Below are positions 1 through 6,512 of a DNA stretch of 10,885 bases, in pieces. This DNA comes from Pseudomonadota bacterium (GTDB taxonomy: Bacteria > Pseudomonadota > Alphaproteobacteria > Rhizobiales > Rhizobiaceae): assembly GCA_023387775.1 (NCBI GenBank), contig JAEWHN010000023.1, forward strand, positions 1-10,885. The letters run 5' to 3'. Below the pieces are notes generated by a model. It was not told the DNA's origin. It did not search any database and saw nothing but the letters and a program-made list of their open reading frames with translations. A program made the translations under genes and the position numbers. How positions within the stretch are numbered: position 1 is the stretch's first letter; each line of letters begins with the position of its first letter.

Positions 1-1281
1 GTCGGGACCAGCGCCGAGCATCTCGTATTCATAGCGCAGGTCGCCCATCTCGCCGACGACGCCGACCGGCAGGTCGCCCTGGCGCCAGCGCTTGCGGATG
101 CGCGTGTTCAAGACAGATGCCTCGAAGCGCGGGTTGGAGCCGATGATCAGCACCGCATCCGCGTGCTCGATGCCCTCGATGGTCGGGTTGAAGATGTAGC
201 TGGCGCGGCCGAGTACCGGATCGAGCGCAGCGCCATCCTGGCGGCAGTCGATATTGGCCGAGCCGAGCGAACCCATGAGCTGCTTGAGCGCATACATTTC
301 CTCGACCGCGGCAAGATCGCCGGCGATCGCGCCGATGCGGTCGGCAGAGGTCTTGGCAACGGCTTCCTTGATCGCGGCGAATGCTTCCGCCCAGGTCGCC
401 TGGCTCAGGCGACCATTGCGGCGCACATAGGGCCGGTCGAGGCGCTGCGTGCGCAGGCCGTCCCAGATGAAGCGGGTCTTGTCGGAGATCCACTCCTCGT
501 TCACCTGGTCGTTGACGCGCGGCATGACGCGCATCACCTCGCGACCGCGGCTGTCGACGCGGATGGCCGAACCTACGGCGTCCATCACGTCGATGGATTC
601 GGTCTTGGTCAGCTCCCACGGACGCGCCTGGAATGCATAGGGGCGCGAGGTCAGCGCGCCGACCGGGCACAGGTCGATCACGTTGCCCTGCAACTCGGAG
701 GTCATCGCCTGCTCGAGATAGGTGGTGATTTCGGCATCCTCGCCGCGGCCGATCAGGCCAAGCTCGGAAATGCCGGCCACTTCGGTGGTGAAGCGGACGC
801 AACGCGTGCAGTGGATGCAGCGCGTCATGATCGTCTTGACCAGCGGGCCGATATACTTGTCCTCGACCGCGCGCTTGTTTTCCTTGTAGCGCGAGGAGTC
901 CACGCCATAGGCCATGGCCTGGTCCTGCAGGTCGCACTCGCCGCCCTGGTCGCAGATCGGGCAATCGAGCGGATGGTTGATCAGCAGGAACTCCATCACG
1001 CCTTCGCGGGCCTTCTTGACCATCGGCGTGTTGGTGAACACCTCGGGAAGCTCGCCGTTCGGGCCGGGGCGCAGGTCGCGCACGCCCATGGCGCAGGAAG
1101 CCGCCGGCTTGGGCGGTCCGCCCTTCACCTCGACCAGGCACATGCGGCAGTTGCCGGCGATCGACAGACGCTCGTGGAAGCAGAAGCGCGGCACTTCCGC
1201 GCCGGCCTCTTCAGCCGCCTGCAAGAGCGTGTAGTGATCGGGAACCTCGATCTCGATGCCGTCGACCTTGAGTTTAGCCAT
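1..1281 (-). CDS. nuoG: NADH-quinone oxidoreductase subunit G (partial, 3' end outside window)
   Basis: Largest peripheral-arm subunit of respiratory complex I; it carries electrons from NuoF/NuoE through Fe-S clusters toward NuoI/NuoB. Only the first 427 codons are here, of roughly 690 usual for the family; the frame is open to the left edge. The N-terminal ferredoxin fold has Cys34, Cys45, Cys48 and Cys63 for the 2Fe-2S cluster N1b. His103, Cys107, Cys110 and Cys116 (HPLDCPICDQGGEC) are the N5-type 4Fe-4S ligands, and Cys155, Cys158, Cys161 and Cys205 ligate the next 4Fe-4S cluster. From about residue 220 the molybdopterin-oxidoreductase-like domain begins; GSNPRFEASVLNTRIRKRW near the window edge is typical of it. 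The extra four-cysteine N7 site found in Escherichia and Thermus is absent. The ATG at 1281 has GGGG about 10 nt upstream. Unlike its neighbours it is separated from nuoF by 168 nt. Confidence 0.97.
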   Translation of the reverse strand, partial: MAKLKVDGIEIEVPDHYTLLQAAEEAGAEVPRFCFHERLSIAGNCRMCLVEVKGGPPKPAASCAMGVRDLRPGPNGELPEVFTNTPMVKKAREGVMEFLLINHPLDCPICDQGGECDLQDQAMAYGVDSSRYKENKRAVEDKYIGPLVKTIMTRCIHCTRCVRFTTEVAGISELGLIGRGEDAEITTYLEQAMTSELQGNVIDLCPVGALTSRPYAFQARPWELTKTESIDVMDAVGSAIRVDSRGREVMRVMPRVNDQVNEEWISDKTRFIWDGLRTQRLDRPYVRRNGRLSQATWAEAFAAIKEAVAKTSADRIGAIAGDLAAVEEMYALKQLMGSLGSANIDCRQDGAALDPVLGRASYIFNPTIEGIEHADAVLIIGSNPRFEASVLNTRIRKRWRQGDLPVGVVGEMGDLRYEYEMLGAGPD

Positions 1282-1449
1282 ACGCTTCAAACCCCTGCGG
1301 TGTATCCGCAATTCCTTGGCCGGATGTTCTTGCCGAACCCCCGGCCGACCCAATTCAATGCTTCTTCTCAACCGTCGCCGCAGATGCCGCGCCGGCGCCG
1401 TTGACGGACAATGCAGGCACGGCTCCCTGCGCGGCGTGTTTCCTTCGTC
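1282..1449 (-). other. Structured intercistronic spacer between nuoF and nuoG
   Basis: This 168-nt stretch breaks an otherwise tightly packed operon. Read on the transcript strand it contains a nested hairpin (1318-1346), listed separately, about 36 nt before the nuoG start. No ATG occurs on the transcript strand in the spacer. The only open frame I noticed is a 21-codon GTG-initiated one at 1420-1355, with AGGGAG placed too close to its start (2 nt) to be convincing. No U-run follows the hairpin, so it is not a standard intrinsic terminator. Confidence 0.6.
1318..1346 (-). other. Nested stem-loop upstream of nuoG
   Basis: An outer 6-bp stem pairs GGCCGG with CCGGCC (1318-1323 with 1341-1346). 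It is followed by a 2x2 internal loop, then an inner 4-bp GTTC/GAAC stem (1326-1329 with 1335-1338) closing a 5-nt loop. All ten pairs are Watson-Crick. It lies in the leader between nuoF and nuoG. No U-tract follows, so RNA stability, processing or control of nuoG translation is more likely than termination; that role is inference. Confidence 0.6.
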
Positions 1450-2754
1450 CTACTCCGCCGCCACCAGCGCCGGCTCGGCGCGATGGGCGTTGCGGGTGAA
1501 CTCATCGATACGCCGCTCGATCTCCGGACGGAAATGCCGGATCAGGCCCTGGATCGGCCACGCCGCAGCGTCGCCAAGGGCGCAGATCGTGTGGCCTTCC
1601 ACCTGCTTGGTCACGTCGAGCAGCATGTCGATCTCGCGCTTCTGCGCCTCGCCACGCACCAGACGCTCCATCACGCGCCACATCCAGCCGGTGCCCTCGC
1701 GGCATGGCGTGCACTGGCCGCAGCTTTCGTGCTTGTAGAAGTACGAAAGCCGCGCAATCGCCTTCACGATGTCGGTGGACTTGTCCATGACGATGACGGC
1801 AGCAGTGCCCAGACCCGACTTGAGGTCGCGCAACGCGTCGAAGTCCATCGGGCAGTCCATGATCTGCTCGGCCGGCACCAGCGGCACCGAGGAGCCGCCC
1901 GGAATGACCGCCAGCAGATTGTCCCAGCCGCCGCGAATGCCGCCGCAGTGCTTTTCGATCAACTCGCGGAACGGGATCGACATGGCCTCTTCGACCGTGC
2001 ACGGATTGTTGACGTGGCCGGAGATGCAGAACAGCTTGGTGCCGGCATTGTTCGGGCGGCCGAACGACGAGAACCAGGCAGCGCCGCGGCGCAGGATGGT
2101 CGGCGCAACCGCGATCGACTCCACGTTGTTGACCGTGGTCGGGCAGCCGTAGAGGCCGACATTGGCCGGGAACGGCGGCTTCAGGCGCGGCTGGCCCTTC
2201 TTGCCTTCCAGGCTCTCCAGCAGCGCGGTTTCTTCGCCGCAGATATAGGCGCCGGCGCCGTGGTGGACGTAGATGTCGAAGTCGTAGCCGTTCTTGTTGC
2301 CCTTGCCGATCAGCTTGGCGGCATAGGCCTCGTCGATGGCGCGCTGCAGCGCTTCACGCTCGCGCATGAACTCGCCGCGCACATAAATGTAGGCCGCGAC
2401 TGCATTCATGGCGAAGCCGGCGATCAGGCAGCCCTCGACCAGCGTGTGCGGGTCATGGCGCAGGATGTCGCGGTCCTTGCAGGTGCCGGGCTCGGATTCG
2501 TCGGCATTGACAACCAGATAGGAGGGACGGTCGTCGCTCTGCTTGGGCATGAACGACCATTTGAGGCCAGTCGGGAAGCCGGCGCCGCCGCGGCCGCGCA
2601 GGCCCGACGCCTTCATCTCGTTGATGATCCAGTCGCGGCCCTTTTCGATGATGCCCGCCGTGCCATCCCAGCAGCCGCGCGCCATGGCGCCCTTCAACGA
2701 CTTGTCGAAGCGGCCATAGATGTTGGTGAAGATACGGTCCTTGTCCTGAAGCAT
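1450..2754 (-). CDS. nuoF: NADH-quinone oxidoreductase subunit F (NADH/FMN-binding)
   Basis: Flavoprotein of complex I where NADH is oxidised by FMN and electrons enter the Fe-S chain. At 434 residues it is full length for the family. Residues 54-66 (GRGGAGFPTGLKW) form the glycine-rich nucleotide/FMN loop, and 166-175 (GAGAYICGEE) begin the second flavin/NADH-binding segment. ESCGQCTPCREGTGW gives Cys345, Cys348 and Cys351, which with Cys391 bind the 4Fe-4S cluster N3. The ATG at 2754 gives the usual MLQDKDRIF N-terminus and is preceded by GAGGGACGAGAA. The gene follows nuoE after 10 nt and ends with TAG; the next gene, nuoG, starts only 168 nt later. It is cytoplasmic and pairs with NuoE. 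Confidence 0.98.
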   Translation of the reverse strand: MLQDKDRIFTNIYGRFDKSLKGAMARGCWDGTAGIIEKGRDWIINEMKASGLRGRGGAGFPTGLKWSFMPKQSDDRPSYLVVNADESEPGTCKDRDILRHDPHTLVEGCLIAGFAMNAVAAYIYVRGEFMREREALQRAIDEAYAAKLIGKGNKNGYDFDIYVHHGAGAYICGEETALLESLEGKKGQPRLKPPFPANVGLYGCPTTVNNVESIAVAPTILRRGAAWFSSFGRPNNAGTKLFCISGHVNNPCTVEEAMSIPFRELIEKHCGGIRGGWDNLLAVIPGGSSVPLVPAEQIMDCPMDFDALRDLKSGLGTAAVIVMDKSTDIVKAIARLSYFYKHESCGQCTPCREGTGWMWRVMERLVRGEAQKREIDMLLDVTKQVEGHTICALGDAAAWPIQGLIRHFRPEIERRIDEFTRNAHRAEPALVAAE

Positions 2755-2764
2755 TTCTCGTCCC

Positions 2765-3418
2765 TCAGACCGGCTTCTTGCCGTCGCGCGTCGACTTCAG
2801 GACGGCTTTCTCATCCTGAAGGGTGGTCAGGCCCGAAGTCGGAGCCGAATAGAAGCGCCCATTCTGCGGACCGGGCTGAACGGTGTCGCCCTTGCCTGCC
2901 TCGAACAGGTCGATGATCTCGGCCAGCCGTTCGGGCGTCAGGTCCTCGTAGGCATCCTTGAAGATCATGACCATGGGCGCGTTCACGCATGCGCCCTGGC
3001 ATTCCACCTCTTCCCAGGACAGCGTGCCGGCCTCGTTGAGGTGGAGCTGGTCGTGATGGATCTTGGAACGGCACACATCCATCAGCGCTTCCGAGCCGCG
3101 CAACATGCACGGCGTGGTGCCGCAGACCTGGATGTGCGCGCGGGTGCCGACGGGCTTGAGCTGGAACTGCGTGTAGAAGGTAGCGACCTCGAGCACGCGG
3201 ATCAGCGGCATGTCGAGCATTCCGGCCACGTATTCGATCGCGGCGCGGGTCACCCAGCCTTCCTGTTCCTGCGCCAGCATCAGCAGCGGGATGACGGCCG
3301 ACTGCTCGCGGCCTTTCGGGTACTTCTGGATCCAGGTCTTGGCCTGCGCGGCCATTTCGCTGTTGAAAGCGAAGGACGCGGGCTGGACGCTGGCATCTGC
3401 GAGACGACGAACGGACAT
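2765..3418 (-). CDS. nuoE: NADH-quinone oxidoreductase subunit E (2Fe-2S, 24 kDa)
   Basis: Thioredoxin-fold 2Fe-2S subunit of complex I that sits beside NuoF and holds cluster N1a. The 217-residue product has the four ligands Cys99, Cys104, Cys140 and Cys144 in the family spacing (CGTTPC, then VECQGACVNAP). Residues 20-90 are the helical N-terminal part seen in the 24 kDa family. A tail of about 40 residues after the Fe-S domain (from about 175) is polar and basic; longer C-termini are common in alphaproteobacterial NuoE. The start at 3418 (MSVRRLAD) is chosen because upstream codons in this frame run inside nuoD. Only one base separates it from the nuoD stop, so translation is probably coupled. 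A weak GAGG lies 12 nt before the ATG. Confidence 0.97.
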   Translation of the reverse strand: MSVRRLADASVQPASFAFNSEMAAQAKTWIQKYPKGREQSAVIPLLMLAQEQEGWVTRAAIEYVAGMLDMPLIRVLEVATFYTQFQLKPVGTRAHIQVCGTTPCMLRGSEALMDVCRSKIHHDQLHLNEAGTLSWEEVECQGACVNAPMVMIFKDAYEDLTPERLAEIIDLFEAGKGDTVQPGPQNGRFYSAPTSGLTTLQDEKAVLKSTRDGKKPV

Positions 3419-3419
3419 A

Positions 3420-4610
3420 TTAGCGGTCAACCTCACCAAAGACGATGTCGAGGGAGCCGAGGACGGCGGTGACGTCGGCCAGCATGTGGCCGCGGCACAG
3501 GAAGTCCATCGCCTGCAGATGCGCGAAGCCAGGGGCCCTGAGCTTGCAGCGATAAGGCTTGTTGGAGCCGTCGGAGACGAGATAGACGCCGAACTCGCCC
3601 TTGGGCGCCTCGACGGCCGCATAAACCTCGCCGGCCGGCACGTGGTAGCCCTCGGTATAGAGCTTGAAATGATGGATCAGCGCTTCCATCGAGCGCTTCA
3701 TCTCGCCGCGCTTCGGCGGCACGATCTTGCCATCGGTGTTGGAGACCGGCCCCACCTTCTCGGTGCTCAGCAGGCGCTCGACGCACTGGCGCATGATGCG
3801 AACCGACTGGCGCATCTCTTCCATGCGGATGAGATAGCGATCGTAGCAGTCGCCGTGCTTGCCGACCGGAATGTCGAATTCCATTTCGGAATAGCACTCG
3901 TAGGGCTGGCTCTTGCGCAGGTCCCAGGCCGCGCCCGAGCCGCGCACCATCACGCCGGAGAAGCCCCAGGCCCATGCGTCTTCCAGCGACACCACGCCGA
4001 TGTCGGCGTTGCGCTGCTTGAAGATGCGGTTCTCGGTCAGCAGTTCATCGAGCGCGTCGAGCGTCTTCATAAACGGATCGCACCACTTGCCGATGTCTTC
4101 GACCAGCTTCTCGGGCAGGTCCTGGTGGACGCCGCCCGGCCGGAAATAGGCCGAGTGCATGCGCGCGCCGGAAGCGCGCTCGTAAAACACCATCAGCTTC
4201 TCGCGCTCCTCGAAGCCCCAGAGCGGCGGGGTGAGCGCGCCGACGTCCATCGCCTGCGTGGTGACGTTGAGCAGGTGATTGAGGATGCGGCCGATCTCGG
4301 AATAGAGCACGCGAATGAGCTGGCCGCGCTTCGGCACGCTGATCTCGAGCAGTCGCTCGACGGCCAGCGCGAAGGCGTGCTCCTGGTTCATCGGCGCGAC
4401 GTAGTCGAGGCGGTCGAGATAGGGCAGAGCCTGCAGATAGGTCTTGTGCTCCATCAGCTTCTCGGTGCCGCGGTGCAGCAGGCCGATATGCGGATCGACG
4501 CGCTCGACCACTTCACCGTCGAGCTCGAGCACCAGGCGCAGCACGCCGTGCGCGGCCGGATGCTGGGGGCCGAAGTTGATGTTGAAATTGCGGACGGAGG
4601 TTTCAGCCAT
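3420..4610 (-). CDS. nuoD: NADH-quinone oxidoreductase subunit D (49 kDa)
   Basis: Complex I subunit descended from the large subunit of NiFe hydrogenases; with NuoB it forms the ubiquinone-binding cavity. It has 396 residues, the usual alphaproteobacterial length. GPQHPAAHGVLRL (14-26) carries His17 and His21, and Tyr70 in LDRLDYVAP lies 49 residues after His21. That matches the spacing of the quinone-contacting His and Tyr known from Thermus and bovine homologues. The hydrogenase Ni-binding cysteines are absent, as expected for NuoD; the C-terminus ends FGEVDR. The ATG at 4610 has GAGG 7 nt upstream, overlapping the end of nuoC. It is separate from nuoC, not fused as in Escherichia coli. 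Confidence 0.98.
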   Translation of the reverse strand: MAETSVRNFNINFGPQHPAAHGVLRLVLELDGEVVERVDPHIGLLHRGTEKLMEHKTYLQALPYLDRLDYVAPMNQEHAFALAVERLLEISVPKRGQLIRVLYSEIGRILNHLLNVTTQAMDVGALTPPLWGFEEREKLMVFYERASGARMHSAYFRPGGVHQDLPEKLVEDIGKWCDPFMKTLDALDELLTENRIFKQRNADIGVVSLEDAWAWGFSGVMVRGSGAAWDLRKSQPYECYSEMEFDIPVGKHGDCYDRYLIRMEEMRQSVRIMRQCVERLLSTEKVGPVSNTDGKIVPPKRGEMKRSMEALIHHFKLYTEGYHVPAGEVYAAVEAPKGEFGVYLVSDGSNKPYRCKLRAPGFAHLQAMDFLCRGHMLADVTAVLGSLDIVFGEVDR

Positions 4611-4619
4611 TCTGGCGCC

Positions 4620-5225
4620 TCAATTTCCCTTGGCCTTCTCATCGCCCGGCAGGACGTAGTCGGTCCCTTCCCACGGCGAGAGAAAATCGAAATTGCGGAA
4701 TTCCTGCCTGAGTTCGACAGGCTCGTAAACGACGCGCTTGGCCGCATCGTCGTAGCGAACCTCCACGAAGCCGGTCAGAGGGAAATCCTTGCGAAGCGGA
4801 TAGCCTTCGAAGCCATAGTCGGTCAGCAGCCGGCGCAGGTCGGGGTGACCCGAGAACAGAATGCCATACATGTCGTAGGCTTCGCGCTCGAACCAGTCGG
4901 CGCCGGGATAGATGCCGGTCAGCGACGGCACCGGAGTCTCGTCGTCGGTCTGCACTTTCAGGCGGATGCGCAGGTTCTGGCGCGGCGACAGCAGGTGGTA
5001 GACCACGTCGAAGCGCATTTCGCGCGCCAGGTGGTCAACACCGCAAATGTCGATCATCGACACGAACTGGCACTGCACGTCGTCGCGCAAAAAGCCGGCA
5101 ACGGCGACGATGTCTTCCGGCGCGACGGAGATGGTCAACTCGCCATAGGCCAGAACCGTCTCGCCGATCCGGGCACCGAGCTTCTCGGCCAGATAGGCCG
5201 CAAGGTCCTTGAGGGCTTCACTCAT
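4620..5225 (-). CDS. nuoC: NADH-quinone oxidoreductase subunit C (30 kDa)
   Basis: Peripheral-arm subunit that packs against NuoD and NuoB and stabilises the quinone-module core; it binds no cofactor. At 201 residues it is typical of the stand-alone form. The complex I 30 kDa signature spans residues 113-150: FEREAYDMYGILFSGHPDL, then RRLLTDYGFEGYPLRKDFPL. The region before it (about 30-100) is the alpha/beta domain of the family. The ATG at 5225 follows the nuoB stop by 6 nt; no strong Shine-Dalgarno is seen, which suggests coupling to nuoB translation. nuoD starts 9 nt after its stop. Confidence 0.97.
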   Translation of the reverse strand: MSEALKDLAAYLAEKLGARIGETVLAYGELTISVAPEDIVAVAGFLRDDVQCQFVSMIDICGVDHLAREMRFDVVYHLLSPRQNLRIRLKVQTDDETPVPSLTGIYPGADWFEREAYDMYGILFSGHPDLRRLLTDYGFEGYPLRKDFPLTGFVEVRYDDAAKRVVYEPVELRQEFRNFDFLSPWEGTDYVLPGDEKAKGN

Positions 5226-5231
5226 GGAAAA

Positions 5232-5813
5232 TCACCGTTCGATCGTGCCGGTGCGGCGGATCTTCTTCTGCAGGAGAAGAATGCCGTAAAGCAGAGCTTC
5301 CGCCGTGGGCGGACAGCCGGGCACATAGATGTCCACCGGCACCACGCGGTCGCAGCCACGCACCACCGAATAGGAATAGTGGTAGTAGCCGCCGCCATTG
5401 GCGCAGGAGCCCATGGAAATGACGTAGCGCGGCTCCGGCATCTGGTCGTAGACCTTGCGCAGCGCCGGCGCCATCTTGTTGGTCAGCGTGCCGGCCACGA
5501 TCATCACGTCCGACTGGCGCGGGGAAGCGCGCGGCGCGATACCGAACCGCTCGGCGTCGTAGCGCGGCATCGAGATGTGCATCATCTCCACCGCACAGCA
5601 GGCAAGGCCGAACGTCATCCACATCAGCGAGCCGGTGCGCGCCCAGGTAATCAGCGCCTCGGAAGAGGTGACCAGAAAGCCCTTGTCGGAAAGCTCATTG
5701 TTGATGTCCGCCACGAACGGATCGTCAGCGCCGATCAGCTTGCCCGTATTTGGATCGATGATGCCCTTGGGCTTGGCCGCGACAAGCGTGGGGGATGCCT
5801 GATTCAATCCCAT
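5232..5813 (-). CDS. nuoB: NADH-quinone oxidoreductase subunit B (PSST, cluster N2)
   Basis: Complex I subunit carrying the terminal 4Fe-4S cluster N2, which reduces ubiquinone at the interface with NuoD. The product has 193 residues. Cys72 and Cys73 (GLACCAVEMM), Cys137 (MGSCANGG) and Cys167 (VPGCPPTAE) are the four N2 ligands, including the unusual tandem pair. The N-terminal 40 residues are a variable extension normal for the group. The start at 5813 (MGLNQASP) has GGGAG 7 nt upstream and gives the expected N-terminus. An upstream in-frame ATG at 6032 is inside nuoA and is rejected. The first 10 nt overlap the end of nuoA, so the two genes are likely translationally coupled. Confidence 0.98.
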   Translation of the reverse strand: MGLNQASPTLVAAKPKGIIDPNTGKLIGADDPFVADINNELSDKGFLVTSSEALITWARTGSLMWMTFGLACCAVEMMHISMPRYDAERFGIAPRASPRQSDVMIVAGTLTNKMAPALRKVYDQMPEPRYVISMGSCANGGGYYHYSYSVVRGCDRVVPVDIYVPGCPPTAEALLYGILLLQKKIRRTGTIER

Positions 5814-6169
5814 TCCAGCGCTCCCTTCTTCCATTCGTAGATAAAGCCGATCGTGAGCACCGCCAGGAAGACCATCATCGACCAGAAGCCCAGCATGCCG
5901 ATCTCGCCGAACGACACCGCCCACGGGAACAGGAACGCCACCTCGAGGTCGAAGATGATGAAGAGGATCGCCACCAGATAGTAGCGGATGTCGAACTTCA
6001 TCCGTGCGTCGTCGAAGGAGTTGAAGCCGCACTCATAGGCCGACAGCTTCTCCGGATCCGGATTGCGGTAGGCAATAATGAACGGCGCGGCGATCAGCGC
6101 GAGACCGATCACCAGGGCAACACCGATGAAAATGACAATGGGAAGATATGAACTTAATAGCCCACTCAT
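5804..6169 (-). CDS. nuoA: NADH-quinone oxidoreductase subunit A (membrane, ND3-like)
   Basis: Small inner-membrane subunit of complex I, homologous to mitochondrial ND3; it joins the membrane arm to the quinone module. The 121-residue protein has three hydrophobic segments, about 9-34, 63-86 and 90-111. The conserved loop between the first two contains AYECGF with Cys47, equivalent to the ND3 cysteine exposed in the deactive state. Asp74 and Glu76 are acidic residues in the second helix. The start at 6169 (MSGLLSSYLP) is preferred over an in-frame ATG at 6238, because the longer version would run across the predicted -10 box and add a non-family leader. It is the first gene of the operon, with its promoter directly upstream. 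Confidence 0.97.
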   Translation of the reverse strand: MSGLLSSYLPIVIFIGVALVIGLALIAAPFIIAYRNPDPEKLSAYECGFNSFDDARMKFDIRYYLVAILFIIFDLEVAFLFPWAVSFGEIGMLGFWSMMVFLAVLTIGFIYEWKKGALEWD

Positions 6170-6182
6170 GCTCCGACTTTCC

Positions 6183-6195
6183 GTTGGCGGCCAAC
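6183..6195. repeat. 13-bp perfect inverted repeat at the predicted nuo transcription start
   Basis: GTTGGC and GCCAAC flank a single central G. The repeat covers about +1 to +13 of the predicted nuoA transcript, between the -10 box and the start codon. The position suits an operator for a dimeric repressor, or a small 5' hairpin, although a 1-nt loop would force the inner pairs open. I do not recognise the motif as the site of a named regulator. Confidence 0.35.
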
Positions 6196-6202
6196 CGACC
6201 AA

Positions 6203-6211
6203 ATTATAGCA
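6203..6211 (-). promoter_or_regulatory. Probable nuo operon promoter (extended -10)
   Basis: Read toward nuoA, the sequence is TGC followed by a perfect TATAAT (6208-6203), an extended -10 box. The hexamer 17 nt upstream (GGTCCC) is a poor -35, which is tolerable when the extended -10 is present. Transcription would start near 6196, giving a leader of about 27 nt. No other match this good was seen in the intergenic region on this strand. Confidence 0.55.
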
Positions 6212-6512
6212 CTGAATCGAGCCTCGGGACCGCGACACATGCGCAGGTCAGATGGCGCCGAAAACCCATGCTGCAACGCGGCGAGGGTTAGCGCAGCCGG
6301 TCCGGCGAAGCAAGTCAAACCTTGGCCAAAGGGTGGCTGCGTCCATCGCTTTTGCGCGATTGGCGGCTCAGAACCCTAATTTGATATCTATACTTTCTTA
6401 GTCCACTTTGCCTCCTGACACAATTCGGGTTGCAACATTGCTAGCGTGAGGCGCCAATCCGATTCCCGGACGAAACCGGAAGTCGCAACAGGACCCCGCG
6501 GAGCGAAGGAAC

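Larger units (their letters stand above)
6170..6512. other. Divergent intergenic region between nuoA and the glycosylase gene
   Basis: These 343 bp separate two gene blocks transcribed away from each other. The nuoA-proximal end holds the extended -10 promoter and inverted repeat described separately. Toward the plus-strand gene there is a TATACT (6389-6394) that could be a -10 box, but it has no credible -35. A palindrome GTTGCAAC lies at 6429-6436, and an AAGGA (6506-6510) sits just before the ATG at 6513. I saw no alphaproteobacterial LexA box (GTTC-N7-GTTC type), no convincing small gene and no terminator. Confidence 0.6.

Noticed and set aside
1411..2916. 501-codon plus-strand frame opposite nuoF
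   Set aside because: NuoF on the minus strand has all its cofactor motifs in order; the opposite frame is a compositional artefact.
3210..5840. Very long open frame (876 codons) on the plus strand opposite nuoB-nuoE
   Set aside because: It lies antisense to conserved complex I genes in GC-rich DNA, where stop codons are rare. Its translation is low-complexity Ala/His/Arg/Asp and matches no family I know.
6170..6238. In-frame ATG at 6238 as the nuoA start
   Set aside because: It would add 23 residues unlike any NuoA and run across the predicted -10 box; MSGLLSSYLP at 6169 gives the family length.
6170..6512. SOS (LexA) control of the glycosylase gene
   Set aside because: No direct repeat of the alphaproteobacterial GTTC-N7-GTTC or GAAC-N7-GAAC type was found in the intergenic region.
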